Positions 1 through 9,786 of a stretch of 64,000 bases of DNA are shown here, piece by piece (position 1 is the first letter of the stretch; each line of letters opens with the position of its first letter). Position numbers and translations under genes: made by a program. Source of the stretch: an uncultured Tolumonas sp. (lineage in GTDB: Bacteria; Pseudomonadota; Gammaproteobacteria; Enterobacterales; Aeromonadaceae); NCBI RefSeq assembly GCF_963556105.2, contig NZ_OY829944.1:626501-690500 (forward strand), written 5' to 3'. The notes beneath the pieces were generated by a model that saw nothing but the letters and a program-made list of their open reading frames with translations, had not been told where the DNA came from and did no database searches.

Positions 1-63
1 TTTCATGCGTGATAACTGGGCGAAAAAATGGCTGGTGGAGATTGACGATTCACTGGAGGACAT
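1..63 (-). CDS. yfbR: 5'-deoxynucleotidase YfbR, N-terminal 21 codons only (cut by window edge)
   Basis: Only the first 21 codons lie in the window; the gene runs off the left edge. The minus-strand reading from the ATG whose complement is at 61-63 gives a peptide whose end, SHFFAQLSRMK, matches the N-terminus of enterobacterial YfbR (SHFFAHLSRLK). YfbR is an HD-domain dNMP 5'-nucleotidase. A stop codon lies upstream in frame with no start codon between it and this ATG, so the start is well defined, although no strong Shine-Dalgarno is visible. In Escherichia coli yfbR also follows alaA (yfbQ) on the same strand, which supports the call. The N-terminus is a few residues longer than in E. coli. 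Confidence 0.75.
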   Translation of the reverse strand, partial: MSSSESSISTSHFFAQLSRMK

Positions 64-103
64 AACATGTGGCTCGCAAAGGCAGGTGTGCTACATAGAT
101 AAC

Positions 104-134
104 AAAAAAAAATGGCGACCTTCAAGTCGCCATT
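104..134 (-). terminator. Intrinsic terminator of alaA
   Basis: Perfect 9-bp stem (111-119 with 126-134) and 6-base loop, followed in the minus direction by a run of nine T. It lies just after the alaA stop and before yfbR. Confidence 0.85.
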
Positions 135-139
135 ACAAA

Positions 140-1354
140 TTATTGTTTGTAGGTTTTCAGGAAGCGGGCCAAACGGCCAATCGCATCTTGTAGTTGCTCT
201 TCCGCTGGCAGGAAGACGATACGGAAGTGATCCGGTGTTGGCCAGTTAAAGCCGGTACCCTGCACGATCAGCATTTTTTCCTGCTGCAACAGATCAAACA
301 CCATTTTCTGGTCATCTTTGATCGGGTACACCTTCGGATCCATGCGCGGGAACATATACATCGCGCCTTTCGGTTTCACACAGGAAATGCCCGGAATGTT
401 ATTCAGCAGCTCCCAGGCAATGTCACGTTGTTTACGCAGGCGTCCACCCGGCAGGATCAGCTCGTTAATGCTCTGATAACCACCCAGCGCGGTTTGAATG
501 GCAAACTGCATTGGCACGTTGGCACACAAGCGCATTGAGGCCAACATTTCTAAGCCTTCAATGTAACCACGGGCGTGCTGTTTCGGGCCGCTGACCATCA
601 TCCAGCCTTGGCGGAAACCACAGGCACGATAGGCTTTTGACAGGCCGTTGAAGGTGACCACCAAGACGTCATCGCACAGCGTACAGATACTGTGATGAGC
701 GATGTCGTCGTAAATGATTTTGTCGTAGATCTCATCGGCGAAAATGATCAGGTTGTTCTGACGCGCAATTTCGATGACTTCCAACAGGAATTCGGTGCTA
801 TACACCGCACCGGTTGGGTTGTTCGGGTTGATCAGCACAATACCGCGTGTGCGCGGAGTAATTTTCGCTTTGATATCATCCAGATCCGGATACCAATCCG
901 CTTGCTCGTCACAGATATAGTGCACCGGGCGGCCACCGGATAAGGTCACGGCGGCAGTCCACAGCGGATAATCGGGTGCAGGTACTAACAGTTCATCACC
1001 GTTATTCAGCAGTGCCTGCATCGACATCACGATCAGTTCGCTGGCGCCGTTACCGATGTAGATGTCGTCTACATCGGCTTTGCGCAGGCCTTTTTGCTGA
1101 TAATATTGGGCAATGGCTTTACGTGGGGCGAATAACCCTTTGGAATCGCAGTAACCCTGACCCTGATGCATATTGACGATAACGTCTTTGATCACTTCTT
1201 CCGGGGCATCAAAGCCAAAGGAGGCCGGGTTACCGATGTTTAGTTTTAGAATGCGATGGCCTTCGTCTTCCAGACGACGGGCTTCTTTATGGACCGGACC
1301 GCGAATGTCGTAACAGACGTTGTCCAGCTTGTGTGATTTCTCAATAAGTGACAT
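140..1354 (-). CDS. alaA: Glutamate-pyruvate aminotransferase AlaA (class I/II PLP aminotransferase)
   Basis: A 404-residue PLP-dependent aminotransferase; the E. coli AlaA (YfbQ) homologue is 405 residues. AlaA makes alanine from pyruvate and glutamate in the cytoplasm. The N-terminus MSLIEKSHKLDNVCYDIRGP matches the family start, so I chose the ATG at 1354 rather than the upstream in-frame codon at 1375. An AGAGG lies about 12 bases before it. Fold-type I landmarks are present: INPNNPTGAVYS in the centre, then DEIYD, and the PLP-lysine region FNGLSKAYRACGFRQGW. The gene is followed by a strong terminator and then yfbR, the enterobacterial gene order. No frameshift or missing motif is seen. 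Confidence 0.95.
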   Translation of the reverse strand: MSLIEKSHKLDNVCYDIRGPVHKEARRLEDEGHRILKLNIGNPASFGFDAPEEVIKDVIVNMHQGQGYCDSKGLFAPRKAIAQYYQQKGLRKADVDDIYIGNGASELIVMSMQALLNNGDELLVPAPDYPLWTAAVTLSGGRPVHYICDEQADWYPDLDDIKAKITPRTRGIVLINPNNPTGAVYSTEFLLEVIEIARQNNLIIFADEIYDKIIYDDIAHHSICTLCDDVLVVTFNGLSKAYRACGFRQGWMMVSGPKQHARGYIEGLEMLASMRLCANVPMQFAIQTALGGYQSINELILPGGRLRKQRDIAWELLNNIPGISCVKPKGAMYMFPRMDPKVYPIKDDQKMVFDLLQQEKMLIVQGTGFNWPTPDHFRIVFLPAEEQLQDAIGRLARFLKTYKQ

Positions 1355-1419
1355 GACTACAACGCGCCTCTGCAATACTTGCGGGAGAACCGACAGACGG
1401 GCTGGCTCCCAGGGCGTCT

Positions 1420-1448
1420 ATTGTTCTCCATATGCGATACTAACTCAA
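1420..1448 (-). promoter_or_regulatory. Candidate sigma-70 promoter for alaA
   Basis: On the minus strand TTGAGT (1443-1448) is separated by 17 bases from AACAAT (1420-1425). The match to consensus is moderate, and this is the best pair I saw in the 169-bp alaA-dacB gap. Confidence 0.35.
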
Positions 1449-1523
1449 TGGAATTTGTCGGTTTTTTCTTCTGACACTTAGCCAATAAGCTCAGATTGAA
1501 AAGTTAAATATTCTTTAATGTTG

Positions 1524-2981
1524 CTATTGTTCAGTTATTTCTATCGGTGCTTCGTGGTAAATCTGCTCTAATATCTGCCGTTCAAACTTGTAATGAGGAG
1601 ATGCGATCCGGTGCGCTTTGAGAGCCTGACGTACTGCAGGCGGGAAAGTTAAGCCATTGGTCATCAAGACAAAGGCCTTTCTTTTACCGGATGCAGTCTT
1701 CATAAACCCAGCCAGATTGGACACATTTTGTAATGTACCGGTTTTCGCGGTGACATTTTTGACCAATGGCGGGTTCTGCACACTGCCACGCGAACCAAGC
1801 GTGCCGCTCATACCAGCCACAGGCAGTAGCTCAATGATGTGTAACTCATCATCATGCAACGCCATATAATCCAGCACTTGCAGCATTTGTTTCGCGGTGA
1901 TCAGATTGTGTGCCGATAAACCAGAACCATCGGCCAATAACGCAGAGCCTAGATCGATACCGGCTTTGTTTTTAAGAATTCCCCGAACCGCATCGGCACC
2001 AGCTGCATAACTAGCGGCACGGTTGAGATAATAATGACCCAGTGCACGGGAAAGACTATCGGCAATCAGGTTGTCTGATTTTTTCAGCATACGATCGAGC
2101 AGTTTTTTCAGTGGTGCTGAAGGAACATGGGCCAGCTCGACCAGATTGTCTGGTACATGCCGTACGGCTTTAACTTGCCCGGTCAGATTGATATCAGCGT
2201 GTTTAGCAGCCCAAGAGACGAGTTGCACACCCCAGGCTGTCGGATCGGTGATAGCAAAGCTTAACGGCCATGGCGAGCCAACTTGTTGTGGGATACAACC
2301 GGTCAGGTGATAGTTGTTACTGGAATTCATATCAACACGCAGGTCACAGCCGGAATAATACTCTTGCTGTGTTACGATCCGTGCTTCACTGGTAATGGTG
2401 ATCGGTTGTCCTGCGGGAATGATTGGTTGTGCAACCGCACCCAGTTGATCGGCTTTGAGCTGGGCAAACACGCAGTTACGATCGATGATCACGGCAGAGG
2501 CGGGGGCGGTAAAACAGATCGGTAAATCATTCCATGACCAACCATCGCCATGGTCGTAACCACCGTACCCACTGATATCCAGCAGAATGTCACCCTCTAT
2601 CTGAGTAATTTTTTGCTGTTTCAGATAGGCGAGCAGATTAACCAGTGTCTGGCGAGTCAGATCGGGCGCGCCATCAAATTGCAGTACCAGATCACCTTTT
2701 AATACCCCATTCTGGATCGCACCTTGAGGTGCCAGCATGCGGGTTTTAAACTGCCAGTCTGGGCCGAAATAAAGTGTTGCCGCCAGCGCGGTCAGCAATT
2801 TTTGTGTCGATGCTGGCGTCATGAAGGTGTCGCCGTGATAGGAAGCTATCGCGGTGGAGCCCGGTTCATTGAATGCCAGTGCGATACGACTGCCTTCCGG
2901 CACCGAAATAGCGGCCTGAGCAGAGCCAACTGCAAACGCAGCAGAAAAGAACAGTAATGCAGAGGCAAAGAATTTCGGCAT
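1524..2981 (-). CDS. dacB: D-alanyl-D-alanine carboxypeptidase/endopeptidase (PBP4)
   Basis: A 485-residue penicillin-binding protein 4 (E. coli DacB is 477), a periplasmic enzyme that trims or cleaves peptidoglycan stem peptides. From the ATG at 2981 the protein begins with a signal peptide of about 23 residues (MPKFFASALLFFSAAFAVGS then AQA). All three active-site motifs are present: S58-T-Q-K61, S302-D-N304 and K413-T-G415. The long insertion between the first two motifs is typical of class C PBPs. A TTG at 2996 would add five residues, but the ATG has TTGAG about ten bases upstream and gives a cleaner signal peptide. The gene is monocistronic by position, and fabV starts divergently 178 bases away. 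Confidence 0.95.
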   Translation of the reverse strand: MPKFFASALLFFSAAFAVGSAQAAISVPEGSRIALAFNEPGSTAIASYHGDTFMTPASTQKLLTALAATLYFGPDWQFKTRMLAPQGAIQNGVLKGDLVLQFDGAPDLTRQTLVNLLAYLKQQKITQIEGDILLDISGYGGYDHGDGWSWNDLPICFTAPASAVIIDRNCVFAQLKADQLGAVAQPIIPAGQPITITSEARIVTQQEYYSGCDLRVDMNSSNNYHLTGCIPQQVGSPWPLSFAITDPTAWGVQLVSWAAKHADINLTGQVKAVRHVPDNLVELAHVPSAPLKKLLDRMLKKSDNLIADSLSRALGHYYLNRAASYAAGADAVRGILKNKAGIDLGSALLADGSGLSAHNLITAKQMLQVLDYMALHDDELHIIELLPVAGMSGTLGSRGSVQNPPLVKNVTAKTGTLQNVSNLAGFMKTASGKRKAFVLMTNGLTFPPAVRQALKAHRIASPHYKFERQILEQIYHEAPIEITEQ

Positions 2982-3159
2982 AATAAACAATCTCAACAGG
3001 GGATAGCGGAAAGCGTCATGTGCCGCTGAACCAGAATTTGTGCAGGCCGATTATAGAGTGCTCTCGCGCTGGCGCAACATTCACAACACAAACACAGCAA
3101 GATCGGGTATCTTATGCCGCGATTTTTGCATAGAACCCTTAACCAGGTGAGAACTACCC

Positions 3160-4353
3160 ATGATTATTGCACCGAAAGTCCGTGGCTTTATTTGCACAAC
3201 TACCCATCCGAGTGGCTGCGAAGCTAATGTCCGTCAACAGATTGCTTATGTGAAAAGCAAAGGCCAGCTGGCGAATGGTCCAAAACGGGTATTAGTGATT
3301 GGTGCATCCACCGGTTACGGTTTGGCATCGCGTATTACTGCTGCGTTCGGTTCCGGCGCTGCTACTATCGGTGTGTTTTTAGAAAAAGCGGGCACTGATA
3401 AGAAGCCGGGTAGTGCAGGTTGGTACAACTCTGCTGCTTTCGATAAAGCTGCAAAAGAAGCCGGTCTGTATTCCAAAAGCATTAATGGCGATGCGTTCTC
3501 TGATGAATGCCGCGCCAAAGCGATCGAGCTGATCAAAGCTGATCTGGGCCAGGTCGATATGGTGGTTTATTCACTGGCATCACCAGTACGTAAATTACCG
3601 GCGACTGGTGAATTGATCCGTTCTGCACTGAAACCAATTGGTGAGGTTTACCGTGCCACTGCGGTTGATACCAATAAAGATGAACTGATCGAAGCACAAG
3701 TTGAACCTGCTAACGAAGAAGAAATCGCCAACACCATCAAAGTTATGGGTGGCGAAGACTGGGAGTTGTGGATCAACGCATTAGATCAGGCAGGTGTATT
3801 GGCTGAAGGCGTAAAAACCGTCGCCTACAGCTATATCGGCACTGACATTACCTGGCCAATCTACTGGCACGGTACATTAGGTCGCGCGAAAGAAGATCTG
3901 GATCGCGCCAGCACTGCGCTCCGTCAACAGCTGAGCAGCAAACACGGTACTGCGAATGTTGCGGTACTGAAATCAGTGGTAACACAAGCTTCTGCTGCCA
4001 TTCCGGTGATGCCTTTATATATCGCGATGTCTTTCAAACTGATGAAAGAGCAGGGCATTCATGAAGGTTGTATCGAACAGATCCAACGTATGTTCTATAC
4101 CCGTCTGTTTGATGGCGAATTCGTAACAGATGATGCGCAACGTATCCGTATGGATGACTGGGAGCTGCGTGAATCAGTACAACAAGCATGCCGTGATCTG
4201 TGGCCACAAGTGACTACAGAAAACCTGCCAGAGCTGACCGATTACAAAGGTTATAAAGACGAATTCCTGAAACTGTTCGGTTTCGGTTGGGAAGGCGTTG
4301 ATTATGATGCCGATGTGAACCCTGACATCCAGTTTGATGTGGTAACCCTGTAA
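3160..4353 (+). CDS. fabV: Trans-2-enoyl-CoA/ACP reductase FabV (NADH)
   Basis: A 397-residue FabV-type enoyl reductase, which performs the last reduction of each fatty-acid elongation cycle with NADH. The family is known in Vibrio, Pseudomonas and Aeromonas and is poorly inhibited by triclosan, unlike FabI. The N-terminal signature [20 protein letters not shown] is typical. The Rossmann region contains [15 protein letters not shown] (about 44-58), and the catalytic Tyr-x8-Lys pair is Y235/K244. AGGTGAG precedes the ATG by eight bases. The gene stands alone and ends at a strong terminator. Whether the genome also has fabI cannot be seen here. Confidence 0.95.
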   Translation: MIIAPKVRGFICTTTHPSGCEANVRQQIAYVKSKGQLANGPKRVLVIGASTGYGLASRITAAFGSGAATIGVFLEKAGTDKKPGSAGWYNSAAFDKAAKEAGLYSKSINGDAFSDECRAKAIELIKADLGQVDMVVYSLASPVRKLPATGELIRSALKPIGEVYRATAVDTNKDELIEAQVEPANEEEIANTIKVMGGEDWELWINALDQAGVLAEGVKTVAYSYIGTDITWPIYWHGTLGRAKEDLDRASTALRQQLSSKHGTANVAVLKSVVTQASAAIPVMPLYIAMSFKLMKEQGIHEGCIEQIQRMFYTRLFDGEFVTDDAQRIRMDDWELRESVQQACRDLWPQVTTENLPELTDYKGYKDEFLKLFGFGWEGVDYDADVNPDIQFDVVTL

Positions 4354-4362
4354 AACTTTTAG

Positions 4363-4387
4363 GCCCCTCAATGATGAGGGGCTTTTC
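4363..4387 (+). terminator. Intrinsic terminator of fabV
   Basis: 8-bp GC-rich stem (4363-4370 with 4375-4382), loop ATGA, followed by TTTTCTCT on the plus strand. Confidence 0.88.
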
Positions 4388-4431
4388 TCTCTCTATCGGC
4401 TTGTTATGCAAGCGCGATCTTGATGACTCCG

Positions 4432-4749
4432 CTATTTTAGATCGTAAAAATGGCGCGCTTCTAAACCCGAAAAATCAGGGTGTTCTTTACAGATTTCTGC
4501 TTTAAATTCATGAATTAAAGCAGGAGCAGCCAAGGATATTACCGGGGATAAATAAAACAGATAGTCGCCATCGGCAGTCATGCCCTGGTAATACGCAATT
4601 TCATTTTTATACCCACGCAGGTAAGTGGCATTCGCACAAACTTTAACTAAGCCATTTTTAAGTGCGGCCACCGATAACTCACTAACACTTAATGGCTGAG
4701 TTACTGCGTCCTTTGCATCATTCCTGATGATGATCTTATGCCATGACAT
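4432..4749 (-). CDS. Hypothetical protein, 105 residues
   Basis: I do not recognise this protein. It begins MSWHKIIIRND and ends LEARHFYDLK. It has no signal peptide, transmembrane segment or cysteine-rich motif, and it looks like a small soluble alpha/beta protein with two cysteines. A good Shine-Dalgarno (GGGAGA, about six bases before the ATG) and a stop well separated from its neighbours make it a likely real gene. It is divergent from the next small gene at 4950 and shares a 200-bp intergenic region with it. Its own promoter was not identified. Confidence 0.6.
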   Translation of the reverse strand: MSWHKIIIRNDAKDAVTQPLSVSELSVAALKNGLVKVCANATYLRGYKNEIAYYQGMTADGDYLFYLSPVISLAAPALIHEFKAEICKEHPDFSGLEARHFYDLK

Positions 4750-4907
4750 GGTATGTCTCCCATCCTGAGAACAAAACGAAAGCCGTGGAAATCACAAATA
4801 ACTCTCTTGAATTAAGTATATAAGTAAATTGACTGACGAAAGGGGTATCAGGCTAAATCGCGTAATTCTTGTTGTCACCTTGACTCGCGATTATCATTGT
4901 CTGCTTA

Positions 4908-4926
4908 GTTCAGCACTCGGCTGAAC
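4908..4926. promoter_or_regulatory. Perfect inverted repeat upstream of the small gene at 4950
   Basis: GTTCAGC (4908-4914) and GCTGAAC (4920-4926) flank a 5-base spacer, 24 bases before the ATG. It could be an operator or an mRNA stem close to the ribosome-binding site. No regulator is assigned. Confidence 0.45.
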
Positions 4927-4949
4927 AGAAGTGAACAACAAGGTATTTT

Positions 4950-5213
4950 ATGGCTACGGTTAAAGAAGTGATTGCATTAGCAGCTAAAGCAGATGTTCAG
5001 GTGGAAATGATGTTTCCTGGCGAAGAATGTGCTGCTTATGATGCCAAAGAATTATTGGAAGATACGGAGTTCATGGCTCAAGATGAGATGAACGAAGTCT
5101 GCGAAGAGCAATTTTTTGATGAACAAGATTCGGGATTTGGCTTTGTACAAAGCAGTTTTACCGCTTACAAATACGAGTCTGCTGAGTTTCGTTTTTCTTG
5201 CTATATCGGCTAG
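4950..5213 (+). CDS. Hypothetical acidic protein, 87 residues
   Basis: I do not recognise this family. The protein is strongly acidic in its middle (LLEDTEFMAQDEMNEVCEEQ), then has an aromatic C-terminus with several Phe and Tyr residues. No signal peptide or membrane segment is visible. An AAGGT lies about seven bases before the ATG. The composition recalls small acidic adaptor or inhibitor proteins, but no function can be assigned. It is followed by the hairpin at 5262-5292 that also terminates the convergent tRNA-Ile2 gene. Confidence 0.6.
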   Translation: MATVKEVIALAAKADVQVEMMFPGEECAAYDAKELLEDTEFMAQDEMNEVCEEQFFDEQDSGFGFVQSSFTAYKYESAEFRFSCYIG

Positions 5214-5255
5214 TTCTACAGATCACAAGCCGTCATTAACGCCATAGCACCAATA

Positions 5256-5292
5256 AACAAAAAGGACTTACAACAATCTGCTGTAAGTCCTT
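5256..5292 (-). terminator. Terminator of tRNA-Ile2 (may also serve the convergent small gene)
   Basis: 11-bp stem (5262-5272 with 5282-5292), followed in the minus direction by a T-rich tract (TTTTTGTTTATT). Confidence 0.8.
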
Positions 5293-5300
5293 GATATATT

Positions 5301-5376
5301 TGGTGGCCCCTCCCCGGCTTGAACGGGGGACCAAACGATTATGAGTCGTCTGCTCTAACCACTGAGCTAAGGGGCC
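5301..5376 (-). tRNA. tRNA-Ile2 (anticodon CAU, lysidine-type)
   Basis: A 76-nt tRNA with CCA encoded. It starts GGCCCCTTAGCTCAG and has the anticodon arm GACTCATAATC. The sequence closely matches E. coli ileX/ileY, the minor isoleucine tRNA whose CAU anticodon is converted to lysidine-AU by TilS to read AUA codons. A plain tRNA-Met would have a different acceptor stem and D-arm. In E. coli ileX also lies close to rpoD. Confidence 0.93.
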
Positions 5377-5388
5377 GGAATTGGTGGC

Positions 5389-5417
5389 ATTATACGAAGT
5401 GATACACTGAGTGTCTA
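5389..5417 (-). promoter_or_regulatory. Sigma-70 promoter of tRNA-Ile2
   Basis: On the minus strand TAGACA (5412-5417), a 17-base spacer, then a perfect TATAAT (5389-5394), 12 bases before the mature tRNA 5' end. Confidence 0.75.
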
Positions 5418-5424
5418 GTTATCA

Positions 5425-5457
5425 ACAGGTTAGGCGCTCATAAAAGCGCCAACCTGT
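5425..5457 (-). terminator. Hairpin after rpoD (weak terminator)
   Basis: Long stem (ACAGGTT/AACCTGT and GGCGCT/AGCGCC with one bulged base) directly after the rpoD stop. There is no real T-tract, so it may terminate poorly or mainly protect the mRNA 3' end. Confidence 0.5.
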
Positions 5458-5465
5458 GATCTTAA

Positions 5466-7319
5466 CTATTCATCCAGGAAGCTGCGCAGAACTTCTGAGC
5501 GGCTTGGATGACGCAGTTTGCGTAATGCTTTTGCTTCGATCTGACGAATACGTTCACGAGTAACGTCGAACTGCTTACCTACTTCTTCCAAAGTATGGTC
5601 AGTGTTCATATCGATACCAAAACGCATACGCAGTACTTTCGCTTCACGTGCAGTCAGGCCAGACAATACGTCACGGGTTGCCGCTTTCAGACTTTCTGAA
5701 GTGGCAGAATCCGCTGGCAGTGCCAAGGTAGTGTCTTCAATGAAATCACCTAAGTGCGAATCTTCATCGTCACCGATAGGGGTTTCCATGGAGATAGGCT
5801 CTTTGGCGATCTTCAGCACTTTACGGATCTTGTCTTCCGGCATGCCCATCCGTTCTGCCAGCTCTTCAGGATTCGGTTCACGACCCATTTCCTGCAGCAT
5901 CTGACGAGAGATACGGTTCAGCTTATTGATCGTTTCGATCATGTGTACCGGAATACGGATGGTACGAGCTTGGTCAGCGATAGAACGCGTGATTGCCTGA
6001 CGGATCCACCAGGTGGCATAGGTCGAGAATTTGTAACCACGGCGATATTCGAATTTATCGACCGCTTTCATCAGACCAATGTTGCCTTCCTGAATCAAAT
6101 CAAGGAATTGCAGACCACGGTTGGTATATTTCTTCGCAATAGAAATTACCAGACGTAAGTTTGCTTCAACCATCTCTTTTTTCGCCCGGCGTGCTTTGGC
6201 TTCACCGATACTCATACGACGGTTGATATCTTTGATCTGAGCAATCGACAGACCAGTTTCGTGTTCTACCTGCTGCAGTTTCTGGATGGAACGTTGTACA
6301 TCTTCATCCACTTTTTCTAAGCCGGCAGACCAGGCTTTACCGCTGCTTTTCGCAAATTCAAACCAGCCATTGCTGGATTCATTATTAGTGAACGCAGAAA
6401 CGAAGTTTTTCTTTGGCATTTTTGCGTATTCAACGCAATAACGCAGGATCAAACGTTCCTGTACGCGCACGCGTTCCATCATGTCACGCATGCTGTTAAC
6501 CAAACGGTCAAACTGCTTCGGAACCAGACGGAATTCTTTGAATACGTTCGCTAATTCGAGGATCTCGATTTTAGCTAAATCGCTGTCACGACCATTGTTT
6601 TTGATGGCGTCACGTGTTTTTTCGTATTGAGTACGCAGCGCGGCGAATTTCTCACGAGCGACTTCAGGATCCGGACCAGTATCTTCTTCCGCATCATCAT
6701 CGCCGTCTTCATCTTCGTCATCATCATCGGTATCGTCTTCTTTCAGCGTTTCTTCATCTAACGCGGAACCGATGTTGGTGGCTGTTGGTGGTAAATCGTC
6801 ATCTTCACTGACGAAACCGGAAATGATGTCGCCCAGACGGATATGACCGGCTTCAAAACGATCAAACTGATCCAGCAGGTAAGTGATCGCTTCCGGATAT
6901 TCGGCAACGGAGCTTTGTACCTGGTTGATCCCATCTTCAATTCGTTTAGCGATGTCAATTTCGCCTTCACGAGTCAATAGCTCAACCGTACCCATTTCAC
7001 GCATATACATACGCACTGGGTCGGTAGTACGACCAATTTCAGACTCAACAGATGCCAGAACTTGCGCTGCAGCTTCTGCTGCATCTTCGTCGGCGGCATT
7101 GTTTTCGGTCAGCAACAGATCATCGGCATCAGGTACGCTTTCAACGACCTGGATACCCATGTCATTGATCATCTGAATAATGTCTTCTATCTGATCGGAA
7201 TCAACGATATCTTGTGGAAGATGATCGTTAACTTCGGCATAAGTCAGATAGCCCTGCTCTTTACCTTTGGCAACGAGGAGTTTTAGTTGCGACTGAGGGG
7301 TTTGCTCCATAGAACTCAT
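5466..7319 (-). CDS. rpoD: RNA polymerase primary sigma factor RpoD (sigma-70)
   Basis: A 617-residue housekeeping sigma factor (E. coli 613). All regions are present in order: region 1.1 ([21 protein letters not shown]), region 1.2 ([11 protein letters not shown]), a non-conserved region with a very acidic tract of about 25 residues, region 2 ([18 protein letters not shown], then [12 protein letters not shown]), region 3, and region 4 with the helix-turn-helix [20 protein letters not shown]. The ATG at 7319 has AGGAAG upstream and adds MSS before the usual MEQ start at 7310; the ribosome site favours 7319 and homology favours 7310. The gene ends the rpsU-dnaG-rpoD series, as in E. coli, with a 237-bp gap after dnaG that could carry its own promoter. 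Confidence 0.98.
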   Translation of the reverse strand: MSSMEQTPQSQLKLLVAKGKEQGYLTYAEVNDHLPQDIVDSDQIEDIIQMINDMGIQVVESVPDADDLLLTENNAADEDAAEAAAQVLASVESEIGRTTDPVRMYMREMGTVELLTREGEIDIAKRIEDGINQVQSSVAEYPEAITYLLDQFDRFEAGHIRLGDIISGFVSEDDDLPPTATNIGSALDEETLKEDDTDDDDEDEDGDDDAEEDTGPDPEVAREKFAALRTQYEKTRDAIKNNGRDSDLAKIEILELANVFKEFRLVPKQFDRLVNSMRDMMERVRVQERLILRYCVEYAKMPKKNFVSAFTNNESSNGWFEFAKSSGKAWSAGLEKVDEDVQRSIQKLQQVEHETGLSIAQIKDINRRMSIGEAKARRAKKEMVEANLRLVISIAKKYTNRGLQFLDLIQEGNIGLMKAVDKFEYRRGYKFSTYATWWIRQAITRSIADQARTIRIPVHMIETINKLNRISRQMLQEMGREPNPEELAERMGMPEDKIRKVLKIAKEPISMETPIGDDEDSHLGDFIEDTTLALPADSATSESLKAATRDVLSGLTAREAKVLRMRFGIDMNTDHTLEEVGKQFDVTRERIRQIEAKALRKLRHPSRSEVLRSFLDE

Positions 7320-7556
7320 CCGGTTGGTACTTCCTAAGGCTGATTTATCGCTCGGTGGCGTAAAATCCGCCGATTATAAAGAAACGACGGCCATTTTGCA
7401 CGTTAACGACAAAGTAAAAATCCGCCCCGTTATATTTTGTATAACAGGGTAGTAGTTTGTTCAGTGCTGTTCTTGCATCAAGTAGCTATATTCCCGCAAC
7501 CGGGCATGTGTTAATCATATACTGCCGCTCTGCCTGAAATTCAAGCTGCCGAGCGG

Positions 7557-9305
7557 TTATTTCGTGGATCGTTTGTATTCAGTTAGTAAAAACTGTAGTT
7601 CTTGTTTTTCTTCAAGATTCAGCTGGTGCTGATTTAATAAGCTGTCGAGTCGTTGCTGCAAATACAGATCGAGCAAACGATCACAGACATCTTCCAATTC
7701 TTGCTGAATGTTGTCACCGGCAGTGAGTTCATCCAGCATGGCCAGTTGTGCTAAAGCGCGCCCTTCTTTGGTATCACGCCACAGTTCCAGTAACTGGCCG
7801 GTCGACATTGGGTTGTTATGCAGCTGCACTAACAGCGTGAGCAACACCTCAATGCCGGGTTCCTTTAGTGATTTTAGCACATCCGGTAGCGGGGGGAGTA
7901 ATGCCGCGACAGCCGGATGTTGCACGATCAACGCAATCGCACGTCGGATCAGTGTTAGTTTTATTTTGCCGCCGGGTTTTGCTGCGGTGGCAGTCTGTTG
8001 CGCTTCCTGTTCCTGGCGGCGGAATATCTCACGCAGGCGTTTTTCATTTTCCCCCCAGCGCAATTGCGCCGAGAGTTTGGTTAACAGGCTTTCGCGATTA
8101 AACCCTTCCGGCACTCGACGGATCAACGCAATGGCCTTATTCGCCAGTTCATTTTGACCAGCCTCACCACTTAAATTCAGATCTCGTGTCAGACGTTCAA
8201 ACAAAAAGTCGGCATACGATTGCGCATTATCCAGTTTTTGTTCAAAAACCGCCTGGCCAAATTCACGAATAAAGCTATCTGGATCATGCTCCTGTGGCAG
8301 AAACACAAAACGCAGATCTTTACCATCCTGCAGGCTGGGCAGGGCATTCTCCAGCGCACGCCAGGCGGCTTCACGGCCAGCATTATCACCATCGTAACAA
8401 CACACCACTTCAGATGTGGTGCGAAATAACAGATGCATATGATCAGCGGTCGTCGAGGTGCCTAGCGAGGCCACTGCGTAGTCGACACCGAATTGCGCCA
8501 GAGCTACGACATCCATATAACCTTCGACGATCAGGATGCGCGCCGGGGTGCGATGCCGTTCTTTGACCTGATACAGGCCAAACAACTCTTTGCCTTTATG
8601 AAAAATCGGCGTTTCCGGCGAGTTAAGATATTTTGGGGTGCCATCGCCTAAGACGCGGCCACCAAAACCGATAACGCGTCCACGACGATCGCGGATCGGA
8701 AACATGATCCGATCTCGGAATCGATCATAACTACCGCCGCCATCGCGCCCGATCAACATGCCCAGTTCAACCAATTGCGCTTCGCTGGCTGCTGAACGAA
8801 CCAGCGTCTGGCGTAAACCATCCCAGCCACCCGGTGCATAACCAATCGCAAATTGTTTGACGATCTCGCCAGTTAAACCGCGTCCTTTCAGGTATTCAAT
8901 CGCCTGTGGTGCGCTTTTTAACTGATTTTGAAAATAGCGCGCCGCCCATTCCATCAATTGGTAGTGATCGGCCGAGGGCGCTGGCCCTTGGTTGTGAAGC
9001 GGTTGATCGTTGGGTACGGTTAGGCCATGCAGACTTGCCAGTTCACCGATGGCGTCAGGAAAGCTCAGCCCGTCATACTCCATCAGAAAACCAATGGCGT
9101 TACCGTGCGCACCACAGCCAAAGCAGTGATAAAACTGTTTTTCTGGGCTAACAGAGAATGAAGGTGATTTTTCGTTATGGAAAGGGCAACAAGCCTGGTA
9201 GTTCTTACCGGCTTTTTTCAGATGAACACGACCGTCGATGAGCTCGATAATATCGGTGCGATTCAGCAGATCATCAATAAACGATTGCGGGATTTTGCCA
9301 GCCAT
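7557..9305 (-). CDS. dnaG: DNA primase DnaG
   Basis: A 582-residue primase (E. coli 581) that makes RNA primers for replication and binds the DnaB helicase through its C-terminus. The CHC2 zinc finger is intact: C40-x2-H43 and C61-x2-C64. The central TOPRIM domain has the catalytic Glu in ILIVEGYMDV and the Asp motif CYDGDNAGREAA. The helicase-binding C-terminal helical domain ends the protein. The start is the ATG at 9305 (MAGKIPQSFIDDLLNRTDI), which matches the family; an upstream TTG at 9323 is unlikely. It is the middle gene of the macromolecular synthesis operon and is separated from rpsU by a hairpin. Confidence 0.98.
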   Translation of the reverse strand: MAGKIPQSFIDDLLNRTDIIELIDGRVHLKKAGKNYQACCPFHNEKSPSFSVSPEKQFYHCFGCGAHGNAIGFLMEYDGLSFPDAIGELASLHGLTVPNDQPLHNQGPAPSADHYQLMEWAARYFQNQLKSAPQAIEYLKGRGLTGEIVKQFAIGYAPGGWDGLRQTLVRSAASEAQLVELGMLIGRDGGGSYDRFRDRIMFPIRDRRGRVIGFGGRVLGDGTPKYLNSPETPIFHKGKELFGLYQVKERHRTPARILIVEGYMDVVALAQFGVDYAVASLGTSTTADHMHLLFRTTSEVVCCYDGDNAGREAAWRALENALPSLQDGKDLRFVFLPQEHDPDSFIREFGQAVFEQKLDNAQSYADFLFERLTRDLNLSGEAGQNELANKAIALIRRVPEGFNRESLLTKLSAQLRWGENEKRLREIFRRQEQEAQQTATAAKPGGKIKLTLIRRAIALIVQHPAVAALLPPLPDVLKSLKEPGIEVLLTLLVQLHNNPMSTGQLLELWRDTKEGRALAQLAMLDELTAGDNIQQELEDVCDRLLDLYLQQRLDSLLNQHQLNLEEKQELQFLLTEYKRSTK

Positions 9306-9328
9306 CTGAATTCCGTCTGCCAATAGAA

Positions 9329-9360
9329 TAAGCCGCGCAATCGCAGGAAAGCGCGGCTTA
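9329..9360 (-). terminator. Hairpin between rpsU and dnaG (partial terminator)
   Basis: Perfect 10-bp stem TAAGCCGCGC/GCGCGGCTTA (9329-9338 with 9351-9360), then only a short T-containing tail. E. coli has a leaky terminator at the same place, which keeps DnaG low relative to S21. Confidence 0.7.
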
Positions 9361-9386
9361 TCGAGAAAACTTAACGGTCTGTAAAA

Positions 9387-9749
<363 letters not shown>

Positions 9750-9786
9750 TCATAAACGGTGGGATTTTTACCGGAGCGACCAAAAA

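Noticed and set aside
5-193. 62-codon plus-strand frame at the left edge
   Set aside because: It runs through the alaA terminator into alaA antisense; the opposite strand carries the start of yfbR.
5419-5427. DnaA-box-like TTATCAACA after rpoD
   Set aside because: A one-mismatch 9-mer next to a terminator hairpin; expected by chance in a window this size.
6614-6811. His-rich plus-strand frame inside rpoD
   Set aside because: Antisense of the acidic Asp/Glu tract of sigma-70; no ribosome site or independent support.
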